64,000 bases of DNA from the NCBI RefSeq assembly GCF_002419815.1, contig NZ_DIGV01000061.1, forward strand, positions 38,671 to 102,670. Reading direction: 5' to 3'. Below the pieces are notes generated by a model that saw only the letters and a list, made by a program, of their open reading frames with translations, was not told where the DNA came from and ran no database searches. Position numbers and translations under genes: made by a program. Positions 35,330 to 44,215 of this stretch are shown here, in pieces. Origin of the DNA: Brevundimonas sp. UBA5713 (GTDB lineage Bacteria; Pseudomonadota; Alphaproteobacteria; Caulobacterales; Caulobacteraceae). The first letter of the stretch is position 1. Each line of letters begins with the position of its first letter.

Positions 35330-36982
35330 ATGAAGCCTTGGCTTTGGGGGGTAGCTGTCGCGGCCTTGGTCGTCGGTGGATGCGCAGGACGGGCGGGCGG
35401 CGCGTGGGATTTCGTGCGCGGCCATATCGCGGCCAAGTCGACGGTGCTGGAAAACTGGACACCCAGTGATGACGCCGTCGCGCGCGGAGCCATGCAGTTT
35501 GCCTTTGGCGACTATGGCGGCCTGAACTCCGATGCCATGGAGACGGTGGCCCTGCCTTGGCGGCTGACGGCGGCGGCGCTGGTGCTGCACCTGTCGCCAG
35601 AGAATGTGTCTCGGGACGCGTTACGCCGTATCATGCAGGATTACGGCTTCTTCTATCCGGAAAGCATCGAGAACTGGCCTGCCAGTGCGGGGCCTGCGCC
35701 ACGGCCCGAGGCGGCTATGGGCTTGGTTCTGGGCACCGGTACACGCTCCATCCCGCAGATCGAGGTGCAGATCGCCAGCACGGGTTGTGCCGCCTGCCAT
35801 TCCGGCCCGACCTATGACGCGCAGGGTTTGCCGCAACCCACCAAAATCTGGCTGGGCGCGCCTAATCCGTCGCTGGATCTGGAGCGCTATACGCAGGACA
35901 TCTATGCCGCCTTGGTGAAGGCATCGGGCGATGTGGATGGATTGATGGTGGCCACGCGCGCTCTCTATCCGCAGATGTCGGTGCGCGAGGAAAAGACCCT
36001 GCGCGATTTCGTCTGGCCGCGCGTCGAGGATCGGCTGCAAGCGATCGCCAGCACCGGCAACGGCCCTCTGCCGTTCCCTAATGGCCATGCGGGCGTGACC
36101 AATGGCGTTGCGGCCCTGAAGATGCAGCACGGTCAGCTGGTGGGGGATTCCGCCGCCTATGATCGCGAGCGGGGCTTTACCTCCATACCGCATCTGGCCG
36201 ACCGGACGTTCCGGTCCATGCTGATGTGGGATGGCGGCTATGCGCCCGCCGGGGCGCCTGCGCGCGAGCGGGTCATTACGGCAGACGACATCACGCCCGA
36301 CCATGTGGCCGATATCGCCAGCATCGCGGCCTATTTCGCCGTGCCGACCATGGGTGTTTCCAGCCCCACCGCCGTGCGCGCCATTCCTCAGGTGAAGGAG
36401 GCGTTCGGCTTTGTGGGCAGTGTGCGCCCGCAGCCCTTCCCGGGGCAGATCGACCTGACGCGGGCCGAGCGGGGGGCGCGCCGGTTTGAGCAGACCTGCT
36501 CTACCTGCCACGGCAACTATCAGGAAACGCCGCAGGGGCCGCGTCTGGTACGCTTCCCCAATGTGCTCAAGAGCGTCGGCACCGATCCGGTGCGGGCCGA
36601 AATGCTGGATCAGGCCTTGGTCGATGCGGTGAACCGTAGCGCCATACGCCCCTACATCCGCGCCGAAAGTACAGGACGGTACGCGCCTCCACCATTGACC
36701 GGAATCTGGCAAAGCGCGCCCTATCTGCACAATGGTTCGGTGCCGTCTCTGGCGGCCCTGCTGGGGCTGGAGGAGCGGCCAGTGACCTTCCGCGTCGGGG
36801 GGCACGCCATGGATTTGGACAAGGTGGGGGTGGCCTATCCGGCGGGCTATCAGCCCTATAGCCGCCGATCACAGGTCGACACCCGCCAGCGTGGCATGGG
36901 CAATGGTGGCCACACCCGCATGTTCGAGGCGCTAAGCCTCGAAGATCGACGCGACCTGCTGGAATATCTGAAGCGCCTCTAA
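35330..36982 (+). CDS. Di-haem cytochrome c lipoprotein, CCP/MauG/RoxA-like
   Basis: The 550-residue product has a lipoprotein signal with lipobox VVGGC. It has two haem-binding sites, Cys153-Ala-Ala-Cys156-His157 and Cys390-Ser-Thr-Cys393-His394. The segment APYLHNGSVPSLAALL near residue 460 is shared by cytochrome c peroxidases, MauG and the rubber oxygenase RoxA. Size is larger than a peroxidase (about 330) and near the RoxA group, so it may be a peroxidase, an electron carrier or an oxygenase. It should be anchored to a membrane and face the periplasm. Why it follows a symporter is unclear. Confidence 0.8.
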   Translation: MKPWLWGVAVAALVVGGCAGRAGGAWDFVRGHIAAKSTVLENWTPSDDAVARGAMQFAFGDYGGLNSDAMETVALPWRLTAAALVLHLSPENVSRDALRRIMQDYGFFYPESIENWPASAGPAPRPEAAMGLVLGTGTRSIPQIEVQIASTGCAACHSGPTYDAQGLPQPTKIWLGAPNPSLDLERYTQDIYAALVKASGDVDGLMVATRALYPQMSVREEKTLRDFVWPRVEDRLQAIASTGNGPLPFPNGHAGVTNGVAALKMQHGQLVGDSAAYDRERGFTSIPHLADRTFRSMLMWDGGYAPAGAPARERVITADDITPDHVADIASIAAYFAVPTMGVSSPTAVRAIPQVKEAFGFVGSVRPQPFPGQIDLTRAERGARRFEQTCSTCHGNYQETPQGPRLVRFPNVLKSVGTDPVRAEMLDQALVDAVNRSAIRPYIRAESTGRYAPPPLTGIWQSAPYLHNGSVPSLAALLGLEERPVTFRVGGHAMDLDKVGVAYPAGYQPYSRRSQVDTRQRGMGNGGHTRMFEALSLEDRRDLLEYLKRL

Positions 36983-37950
36983 GGCAGGATCAGCTCATTC
37001 ACGGGCAAGCGTGCAGGCGGTGGCAGGCGCTGTGCGTCGACCATACCCACGCGTAAAACGGTCACGACGCGCTGGTCCGGCGACAGTTGCAGCCGCTTGG
37101 CCATTTCGGCTGCGGCCTCGGCATCATCGCCCAATATGGTCAGCACGCCAGCGCTCAATCCCAAGGCCGTCAACTCCAGCCACATTCGATGCCAGTCCCG
37201 GCCCGTCTGGAACGGGTCTGCGTCTCTGTCTTGTACAAAGGCGATCAGAGCGGCAGCACTTTGTGTGGCGGCAGCTTCGGCGGTGAGCGGACCGGCCAGT
37301 TTTAACGCATCCAGTATCTCGAAAAGCGGCCAGCTCAACACGGCACCCGCAGCCAGCGCCATGGGCGTCGGCATATTCATGGCCTTGGCGTTCAGCCCGT
37401 CGCGGTGCCAGTCGGGGTGGCGAGAGGTGAGCCGCATCCATGAGGTCAGCTCCTCGCGATAGGCACGATTGCGGAAAGCGCGCATGGTGGCCCGATCGGT
37501 CAGGCGAGCAATGCGGGCGATGTCGGTATCGTCCGAGAGGATGCGAATATCCGGTCGTGACAGGGCTGGGATTGCGGCACGGGCCTGCGTTTTGGCGGTC
37601 TTGTCGAAATGGCCCCGATAGGTGCGCCGCTGTGTCAGATAGGGAGCCAGCGGATCGGGAGCCGTAGTCCGTGTCACCCCAAGGCGGGCCACCTCATCGG
37701 ATTCTGGGACTGTGACAGACAGGCCAATGCCGCGTGCGCTGGCGGCAATGATCATCCCCTCGGCAGCCGCACCGTGGCTGGCTGCGGCATCGCGGCCTGT
37801 GGGATCGCCCACCGGCAGGCGGCGCGTGGGCGACTGAACAAGGGCGACGGTGTTGGCATCAACCATGCGCCAAAGCGTCGGCTGGATGTTGTGGACGTTG
37901 GGCGACAGGCTGGCCTCGGCGACCAATTCGCGGAACAGGTCGGGGGTCAT
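36979..37950 (-). CDS. Acg-like nitroreductase-family protein
   Basis: This 323-residue protein starts with MTPDLFRELVAEASLSPNVHNIQPTLW split across the first helix, the FMN-binding start of the Acg/Rv3131-type branch of nitroreductases. A second FMN contact region is near LELTALGLSAGVLTILG. Length agrees with that branch. In natural-product gene sets related flavoproteins oxidise azolines or peptides, but nothing here shows the substrate. It is the last gene of a five-gene coupled operon; its ATG overlaps the previous stop by four bases. Its end overlaps the converging cytochrome stop. Confidence 0.75.
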   Translation of the reverse strand: MTPDLFRELVAEASLSPNVHNIQPTLWRMVDANTVALVQSPTRRLPVGDPTGRDAAASHGAAAEGMIIAASARGIGLSVTVPESDEVARLGVTRTTAPDPLAPYLTQRRTYRGHFDKTAKTQARAAIPALSRPDIRILSDDTDIARIARLTDRATMRAFRNRAYREELTSWMRLTSRHPDWHRDGLNAKAMNMPTPMALAAGAVLSWPLFEILDALKLAGPLTAEAAATQSAAALIAFVQDRDADPFQTGRDWHRMWLELTALGLSAGVLTILGDDAEAAAEMAKRLQLSPDQRVVTVLRVGMVDAQRLPPPARLPVNELILP

Positions 37951-39059
37951 GCGATGGCCCTTCTGAACAGGTGGGTGCGATGCAGACGCCGCGCGCCCAG
38001 CCGTTCCATCTGGCGCAGCGAGGCCTTGTTCACATCGGCAATCCACGTCACGCCACAGGTCCTGTAGCGGCCCTTCTTCAGCGCCCCGACCACGCGATGG
38101 AGCATGGCGGCGTTCACACCCTTGCCCTGATGTTCGGGCATGACCGAATAGAGGATGATGACCGCACGTTTGGGCGTGAACAGGCCGCGCAGCCACGACC
38201 AAACCATTCGCACGCCATAACGCGCGCCTGCGTGGCGAACGAATGGATTAAGGTCGGGAATACAGATGACTACGCCCGCAGGTTTGCCCTGATAGTGAAG
38301 AATGGCAGCCAGTGACGGGTCCATCACCCACATCATCTCGCCCGCCTGAAACTGGAACTCTTCGGCGGTCAGGGGCACGAACATCGGGTTCTGGTCAAAC
38401 CCGCCGTTCAAGCATAGGCGACCTTCCTCCATCCGCAGCTTGAAGTCCTTGCGGGTGATGGGCGCAAAGCTCCAGTCGGGCGAGGCGAGGATCTCGCGCG
38501 CGCCTGTGTTCAGCAGGGCTTCGGGATCGACCGTCTGCGGCGTGAACTCCCACGTCGACATGGGAAACTCGGCGGCAAACCCCAGTCGTTCGAGATGGGC
38601 TGCCAGATAGGGCGGTTGCCACATCATGTCGGTGGTGGGGGCGTTGTCGAACCCTTCGGTCACCATGCCAACCATCTGCATGGCCGTCAGGTTGAAGGGG
38701 CCGACGACCACGGTGTCGCCGTGGCGCTTGGCGAAATCCTCGATGGCGGTGAACAGCAGATCGATGGCCTCGGCATCGTCCGCCGCATCGAAATAGCCGA
38801 AGCAGGTGCGCGCCCAGCCGTGGCGTTCGTTGGATTGCAGATGGCGATGCGCAGTGGCGCGGGCGACGGGTCTGCCGTTGCGTTTCACCACATAGAACTC
38901 CAGCACACCGCCCGACTTCATCATCGGGTTCTGCTTCGGATCGAGGTACTTTTTCAGGTCCGAACGCATCATCGACACATAGGGCGACGATGCCGGATAG
39001 ACCTCGAACGGTACACGGAAGAAGGCGTCGAAATCGCCGCGAACCAGTTCCATCGTCAT
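37947..39059 (-). CDS. GNAT-family N-acyltransferase
   Basis: This 370-residue protein has a GNAT acyl-CoA-binding motif near residue 318 (VMPEHQGKGVNAAML) and NKASLRQMERLGARRLHRT after it. It is longer than a usual GNAT (about 150-200), with an N-terminal half beginning MTMELVRGDFDAFFRVPFEVY whose role I do not know; the whole resembles the double-domain GNAT group. It starts at ATG 39059, which overlaps the stop of the membrane protein gene (TGATG), so the two are coupled. It probably transfers an acyl group to an amine; donor and acceptor are unknown. Confidence 0.75.
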   Translation of the reverse strand: MTMELVRGDFDAFFRVPFEVYPASSPYVSMMRSDLKKYLDPKQNPMMKSGGVLEFYVVKRNGRPVARATAHRHLQSNERHGWARTCFGYFDAADDAEAIDLLFTAIEDFAKRHGDTVVVGPFNLTAMQMVGMVTEGFDNAPTTDMMWQPPYLAAHLERLGFAAEFPMSTWEFTPQTVDPEALLNTGAREILASPDWSFAPITRKDFKLRMEEGRLCLNGGFDQNPMFVPLTAEEFQFQAGEMMWVMDPSLAAILHYQGKPAGVVICIPDLNPFVRHAGARYGVRMVWSWLRGLFTPKRAVIILYSVMPEHQGKGVNAAMLHRVVGALKKGRYRTCGVTWIADVNKASLRQMERLGARRLHRTHLFRRAIA

Positions 39060-40252
39060 CAGGCGATCTCTTTGGCGGCCAGCGGGGCGGCCAGTTTCTG
39101 GAATAGGGCCATAGCCCGCTCGTCTTCGTCCAGCAGGGCCGAGCCACCCAGCGCGACAAGGCCGATCTGCAAGGGCTGATGGCCAATCAGAATAGCGTGG
39201 GTCGAGTTGTGACGCAGCAGCAGGTCGCGCATCTGTTCGCGCGCATCGGCCAGTTCGTGATCGGCCCACAGGCTGGACAAATGCACGACCGGCTTACCCT
39301 CGAATGCAGCGGGAAGGAGGGCGGCGTCATAGTCGTTCAGATCCGCCCCCTGCGCCACGATCAGCCCTTCCAGCGGCGCGACGCGGCTGGCCTCGGCGAT
39401 GAAGGCGGACAGGCTGGAGGTATCGGCGGCGATCACCGTTTTTTCAAACAGGCGGCGTTGTTGGTCATTACCGCCCGAGCGCAGGCGCAGCAGCACCGAA
39501 AGGGCCAGAATGGCCGCTACCGTTACAGCCAGCACCGATCCGGCCTCCAACCAGCTGGCCGGCGTGTTCAGCCATAACAAGGCACCGGTTAGCAGAAGCG
39601 CTGTCACAAAGGCCAAAGACAGCTCTTTGACGGTGTCCAGCCAGCCCTTGGGCGCATTGGCCCCCGCCGCTGCGGCATAGGCCAGCCCCAACATGCCCAA
39701 GGCCGACAGTCCGATAGGCGAGCCGATGCGGAAGTCCGTCACTGCCAGCAGTCCAGTCGCCAGTAGGGCACGCGCATAGGCGTTCAGCGTCGAGTTCTCC
39801 ATCGGCGACAGGCTGTCCCGACGGCGAAACACGATCAAACCCAGCACCAGTAGCAAGGCGCACGGTACATAGATGGCGAGGCTGAAGGCACGCTCTATGC
39901 CGCTGCCTGCCAGCACCGCCGCCAGTATCCCCAGTACGGTGCCGCCGCCTATAACGATCTTGATCCACAGGGGCGCATGCCGACGCAGCAGGATTTCGGC
40001 TAGCAAAAGCGCCGCCGTCGGCAAGGCGCAGGCCAAAATCAGCGACAGGGCACTGAACATGCCCCAACCCGTCGCGGGCGACAGAAACCGGCACAGGTAA
40101 AACAGCCCCGACAGGCCGAACACCAGCAAAAGCACATTCTGCACGGTGGAGCGACGCGCGCGTCGCCATAGCACCAGCGCAACCGCCAGTGCGCCGATGG
40201 CACCAAAACCATCGACCAGCATCCGCGTGGTTTCTGCCAAAGATGTGTCCAT
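39059..40252 (-). CDS. Polytopic membrane protein, unknown family
   Basis: I do not recognise this 397-residue protein. It has seven or eight hydrophobic segments in the first 270 residues (for example VQNVLLLVFGLSGLFYL and FSLAIYVPCALLLVLGLIVF). A soluble C-terminal part of about 125 residues begins RLRSGGNDQQRRLFEKTV and contains the hydrophobic core HAILIGHQPLQIGLVALGG. The shape recalls 7TM receptor-like sensors with a GAF-type tail. The ATG at 40252 overlaps the ThiF stop. Its role may be to hold the operon's enzymes at the membrane or to sense something. Confidence 0.6.
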   Translation of the reverse strand: MDTSLAETTRMLVDGFGAIGALAVALVLWRRARRSTVQNVLLLVFGLSGLFYLCRFLSPATGWGMFSALSLILACALPTAALLLAEILLRRHAPLWIKIVIGGGTVLGILAAVLAGSGIERAFSLAIYVPCALLLVLGLIVFRRRDSLSPMENSTLNAYARALLATGLLAVTDFRIGSPIGLSALGMLGLAYAAAAGANAPKGWLDTVKELSLAFVTALLLTGALLWLNTPASWLEAGSVLAVTVAAILALSVLLRLRSGGNDQQRRLFEKTVIAADTSSLSAFIAEASRVAPLEGLIVAQGADLNDYDAALLPAAFEGKPVVHLSSLWADHELADAREQMRDLLLRHNSTHAILIGHQPLQIGLVALGGSALLDEDERAMALFQKLAAPLAAKEIA

Positions 40253-41124
40253 CAGCCCGCCAGCAGCTTCTGCATAAAGCGGCGCACCACCATGGCCTTC
40301 AGCGCGCCGATGGGGGCGGGCAGGGGCCGCTCGCATCTGGCGTCACGGGTATTCATAAACCAGCCACGGCAGTCGGTTTTGGTCTTGCGGCCCATCAGCA
40401 GAGCCAGCGCCTCGCCCGCCATCAGGCATCCGGCGGTAGTGACCATGGGGGCAAAGCTCATGCGCTTGCGCTTGCCCGCGGCCATTTCGGCGGCGGCGGT
40501 CAGGTCGATATGGGTGTGACTGGAGGAGTGGGTCATCACCCATTCCAGCTCTTTCATGAAACAGTCGGCGGCCTGTTCCTCAGTGATGGCTTTCCAGTCC
40601 GTACCCCTGATCGGATAGCGCAGCCGCTCTTCCGGGCGCGGATCAGTGGGGCGAACCACAATCACCGAGGGCAGGGGCGAGGCATAGGCGTCTATCACCG
40701 TCGCGCCGTGCTGTTTGGCCTTGCGGTAAAGCTGCGCTGTGGCCGGAATGTCGTCACAGCCGTTGATGATGACGCTGTATTCGGCGCACAGTTCATCGAG
40801 TTTATCGGTCCATTCGGCCCCCAGAACCGTCAGGTCCAGTTCGGGATTGATGCGCTTCAGCCCTTCTGCGGTGACCTCGGCTTTCGGGCGGTCCACCGTG
40901 TCGGTAAAGGCGAATAGCTGGCGGTTCAGGTTTGATGTCTCGAAGGTGTCCAAGTCGGCAATGGCGATCTTGCCCACGCCCGCGCGCACCAGCATTTGCA
41001 CCGCAGCCCCGCCCATGCCGCCTACGCCAACGACAAAGACGGCTCCGTCTTTCAGCCGCTGCTGCTCGGCATCAGAAATGAAGCCGATATTGCGGGTGGT
41101 CATTTCGGAATAGAAGTCGGTCAT
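40252..41124 (-). CDS. ThiF/MoeB/E1-like adenylyltransferase
   Basis: This 290-residue protein is an E1-like adenylating enzyme. The nucleotide-binding loop is VVGVGGMGGAAVQML near residue 30, followed by ADLDTFETSNLNRQ with the Arg-finger region, the lysine in RPKAEV, and NGCDDIPAT with the metal-binding aspartates. No CxxC pair for structural zinc is visible, which differs from MoeB. Such enzymes activate a C-terminal carboxylate, either of a ubiquitin-like carrier or of a peptide or amino acid substrate. No carrier gene such as thiS or moaD is nearby. The ATG overlaps the previous stop (TGATG). Confidence 0.85.
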   Translation of the reverse strand: MTDFYSEMTTRNIGFISDAEQQRLKDGAVFVVGVGGMGGAAVQMLVRAGVGKIAIADLDTFETSNLNRQLFAFTDTVDRPKAEVTAEGLKRINPELDLTVLGAEWTDKLDELCAEYSVIINGCDDIPATAQLYRKAKQHGATVIDAYASPLPSVIVVRPTDPRPEERLRYPIRGTDWKAITEEQAADCFMKELEWVMTHSSSHTHIDLTAAAEMAAGKRKRMSFAPMVTTAGCLMAGEALALLMGRKTKTDCRGWFMNTRDARCERPLPAPIGALKAMVVRRFMQKLLAG

Positions 41125-42053
41125 CAGCTCATCTTCGCAGGTCGCAGCACGCCCCAGGCGCGGTTGGGCGACAGCCAATAGATCAGGGGCAGGATGGCCA
41201 TGCGCGCCCCCAGCAACAGGATCAGCCCCGTCAGCCCCATGGCCGTGGTCGGCGGGGCGACTTTACGCAGATACTGGCCCGCCGCAGCCATATCGATACG
41301 CCCGATCTGGATCAGGTCATCGCCGCGGTCATAGTCCAGCTGCTGACGGCAAAAGTCGTTGTATTTCTGTTTTCTGTGTGGGGCGGCCTGTTCGAACGTC
41401 TTCTTCAGAGCGTCGGAGCCGCCCGTATAGGCGTTGGTGATGACGAAGCGCCCCTCGTCAAAACCGGCCTCGTCGCCCACGCCGAACGCGGCGCGGTGCT
41501 TGGCCATGATCTGGCGGCCCAGCGACAGGTGATCAAAACTGCGCCGCGCATCAGGGCGAGGCGAGGGGAACACGTCGGTGAAGGTTTCGGTCACCATGCC
41601 CGCCACGGCAGGCACTTGGGTGACGTTGGAAATCCACATCGGCCGCCCCTGACCAGTCAGGAACATCAGCACGCAGGTCAGTCCGTACAGCATGGCCGAA
41701 AACCCGCGCCCGCGTGCGTTCGGGTCCACCATCACCAGCCCCAGATGCATAACCTGCGTCGGTCGGCTCGCCAGCTCTACATCCAGCAAGGACAGCACAT
41801 TGAACGCTACCGGCTTGCGCGGGCCTTTAGGCGTATCGGATTGATAAACGACCGTGATGACGCAGTTGTCCAACCGCTCTCGATCACCGCCGAGCACGCC
41901 ATAAGCCAGCTCTTCGTCCGTCAGCGTCAAAGACGCCACCCGGCGCAAATCTGCCACCAGCCGCGCTGTTTCCTCCGCCGGCAAATGCCGCCCCGGACGC
42001 TCCACGATCCGCGTCCACAACGTCCGGCCTGACCTCCACGTCAGATTGATCAT
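41124..42053 (-). CDS. GNAT-like protein, first gene of the ThiF operon
   Basis: This 309-residue protein carries a GNAT-type acyl-CoA loop, VMVDPNARGRGFSAMLYGL near residue 108, and a hydrophobic stretch near the C-terminus (TTAMGLTGLILLLGARMAILP), which suggests membrane association. I place it in the GNAT superfamily with moderate confidence and know no function. A ribosome-binding site AGGGGAG lies 11 bases before the ATG. It heads an operon of five genes, each overlapping the next by one or four bases, so a fixed stoichiometry is likely. Confidence 0.65.
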   Translation of the reverse strand: MINLTWRSGRTLWTRIVERPGRHLPAEETARLVADLRRVASLTLTDEELAYGVLGGDRERLDNCVITVVYQSDTPKGPRKPVAFNVLSLLDVELASRPTQVMHLGLVMVDPNARGRGFSAMLYGLTCVLMFLTGQGRPMWISNVTQVPAVAGMVTETFTDVFPSPRPDARRSFDHLSLGRQIMAKHRAAFGVGDEAGFDEGRFVITNAYTGGSDALKKTFEQAAPHRKQKYNDFCRQQLDYDRGDDLIQIGRIDMAAAGQYLRKVAPPTTAMGLTGLILLLGARMAILPLIYWLSPNRAWGVLRPAKMS

Positions 42054-42254
42054 CCGAACGCGCGCTCCCCTTCATGCACTGACGATATCAGGACCTCTCA
42101 GCGCAGGGAGGTCAATGGCAGCTTAGTGCGATGAGGGCAAACCAGACTCAACGTCATCGTTAAAGAAGCGAATACCAAGACCAGCTGTAGAACTTTAATG
42201 CAGAAGCACGACGAATTAGTCCCCGAAGGGATGGTGTTCTGTTCAAACTGTTCT

Positions 42255-42278
42255 GAAAAATCAGTCCCTTAGAGGGAC
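42255..42278 (-). terminator. Terminator of tRNA-Ser
   Basis: On the minus strand GTCCCT, CTA, AGGGAC is followed by TGATTTTTC, immediately after the tRNA 3' end. Confidence 0.75.
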
Positions 42279-42279
42279 C

Positions 42280-42369
<90 letters not shown>

Positions 42370-42476
42370 GCGGGTCGTAGTCCCTAATGGGGCTGAGCGA
42401 GGAGCGCTATGTAGCCAAGGTGCCCTTGGGCTGCAAGCTGATTCTGCGGAAAAATTTCAGAAAATTCCGATATGGT

Positions 42477-43457
42477 TCAACGCTGTCCCGGAAGGGCCAG
42501 GCCAGGGGCGGAGCCGGTGGCCACATCGGGCCCGATATAGCGGAAAAGCTCGGCGGGCCGACCGCCTGTGTCGGTGGCCAGTTGGCCGGTCGCCGAGACC
42601 AGTCCTGTGCGCTCGACGCCACGGCGGAAATTCTGTTTATGCAGGGCCAGACCCGATACAGCCTCGGCGGCGGTCTGAAGGTTGGACAGGGTAAAGCGGT
42701 CCGGCATCAGGTCGAACAGCACCGGACGATATTTCAGCTTGGCACGCAGACGGCCCAGACCGGTCGCGACAATGCGCCGGTGGTCGGAGGCCATGGACAG
42801 GTCGCCCAGAGACGGTGGTGCGGGGCGATCATGGTCGCGCGAGGCCTCATCCACCAGACCTGCCTCATAAAGCAGCTCATAGCGCTCCAGCACGCGCTCT
42901 TCGTTCCAGCGGGTGTCGGGCGACAGGGGAAACAGACCGTCGATGCGCGACAGGCGGCGGGCGTCGTTGCCGGCCCAACGCTTCAGCCCATCAATGAGAT
43001 TTGGCAGGCTGGCAGGCGGGCCGCAGCGCCAGTCTTCCCACGGGAAGATATCAAACAGGGGCGTCCATGCCGCAGCGCGGCCTTCGGTGGCGAAATCAGC
43101 GGCATTGGCGCTGTTGGTGGTCAGGGCCAGATAGCCGACTGACACTTCACGCGCGGCCTGTGGCCCCGGCGTGGCGCGCGGAGAGGCGCGGCCAATGTCG
43201 CCGAAAGTGTAGAGCTGTTCGACGAATCCCAGCGGAAAGCCGGTCTGCTCGGTCACGAACTGGCGCAGGGCCAGTTCGAAGGTGCGGTCTTTGACCGGAT
43301 CGAAGGGACCGAAGGGCAGGGCGGGCGTGCCGTCAGGCGCACGGGTGGTGAGCACTACGGCCTGACGGTTATGCAGGGCGATGACGACCGCAGACAGGCC
43401 GATCCGCACGCCAACCTCGGCGGTATGGGGCGCGTCTGCGGATGATGGTGCCGTCAT
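42477..43457 (-). CDS. NrtR-like NUDIX-fold transcription regulator
   Basis: This 326-residue protein has an N-terminal NUDIX-like domain (LSAVVIALHNRQAVVLTTRAP) whose NUDIX box is degenerate (LRQFVTEQTGF lacks the catalytic glutamates), and a C-terminal winged helix (KYRPVLFDLMPDRFTLSNLQ, FRRGVERTGLV, GRPAELFRY). This is the NrtR/NadQ type of regulator, which senses ADP-ribose or NAD-related ligands and controls NAD metabolism. The downstream end lies 108 bp before tRNA-Ser. The HD-hydrolase gene directly upstream may be part of the same transcript. Confidence 0.85.
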   Translation of the reverse strand: MTAPSSADAPHTAEVGVRIGLSAVVIALHNRQAVVLTTRAPDGTPALPFGPFDPVKDRTFELALRQFVTEQTGFPLGFVEQLYTFGDIGRASPRATPGPQAAREVSVGYLALTTNSANAADFATEGRAAAWTPLFDIFPWEDWRCGPPASLPNLIDGLKRWAGNDARRLSRIDGLFPLSPDTRWNEERVLERYELLYEAGLVDEASRDHDRPAPPSLGDLSMASDHRRIVATGLGRLRAKLKYRPVLFDLMPDRFTLSNLQTAAEAVSGLALHKQNFRRGVERTGLVSATGQLATDTGGRPAELFRYIGPDVATGSAPGLALPGQR

Positions 43458-43478
43458 GCCAGCCCTGCGGAGTTCAGC

Positions 43479-44153
43479 CTAACGCGTTGATGCGATGCCG
43501 ACAGCTTCGGACAGTTCGCGGTAGCGGTCCAGATAGGCCTTTTGTGCCTCGGCGGCGGGCATGGGCGTCAGGGTGACGCTATAGCCAGCGGGGGGCGCGC
43601 CGAAAATCTGCACCGACTCGCGCTTGGTAAAGCCCGCCAACTGGGTGGCTTCGAAGAAGGCGCTGGCTTTGTCGGCCTTTTTGATCAACGTCTTGATGTT
43701 AACCGGCGTCTTGGGCGGCAGCTGGAAGCGCACGTGAATGGCGGCTTCCAAGCGGGCCTCGAAATCCTTGTACGACGAGCCAAGCGCCGACTTGAACGGC
43801 GAGATCATGTCGCCGATGACATATTCGGAGGCATCGTGCAGCAGGGCCGCCAGCTGCCACTTGGGTTCCAGCCCCGGGCGAATGACGCGGCACAGTTCTT
43901 CGACGATCAGAGAGTGCTGGGCCACGGAAAAGGCATGGTCGCCGACCGTCTGGCCGTTCCAGCGGGCCACACGGGCCAAGCCGTGGGCGATGTCTTCGAT
44001 TTCGATATCAAACGGCGAAGGGTCGAGGAGATCCAGCCGACGGCCCGACAGCATGCGCTGCCAAGCACGCGGGGGCTTTGGCGTGCGCGGCTTTTTCGGA
44101 CGCGGTGCCAGCTCGTCGTCGATCTCTTCGGCCAAAAGTACAGTCCTGCTCAT
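43479..44153 (-). CDS. HD-domain hydrolase (YfbR-like)
   Basis: This 224-residue protein contains an HD phosphohydrolase core: FSVAQHSLIVEEL, LAALLHDASEYVIGD with the HD pair, and KADKASAFFEA with the last metal-binding aspartate. The arrangement follows the 5'-deoxynucleotidase YfbR, which removes phosphate from dNMPs. A proline- and lysine-rich N-terminal stretch (APRPKKPRTPKPPRA) of about 30 residues is extra. It lies 21 bp upstream of the NrtR-like gene, suggesting a joint role in nucleotide or NAD turnover. Confidence 0.85.
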   Translation of the reverse strand: MSRTVLLAEEIDDELAPRPKKPRTPKPPRAWQRMLSGRRLDLLDPSPFDIEIEDIAHGLARVARWNGQTVGDHAFSVAQHSLIVEELCRVIRPGLEPKWQLAALLHDASEYVIGDMISPFKSALGSSYKDFEARLEAAIHVRFQLPPKTPVNIKTLIKKADKASAFFEATQLAGFTKRESVQIFGAPPAGYSVTLTPMPAAEAQKAYLDRYRELSEAVGIASTR

Positions 44154-44215
44154 GTCGCAGGTCTGGTGAACCAGCTTGGTGGCCCTTTCAAGGGCGACCT
44201 CTGTAAAACCTCGGA

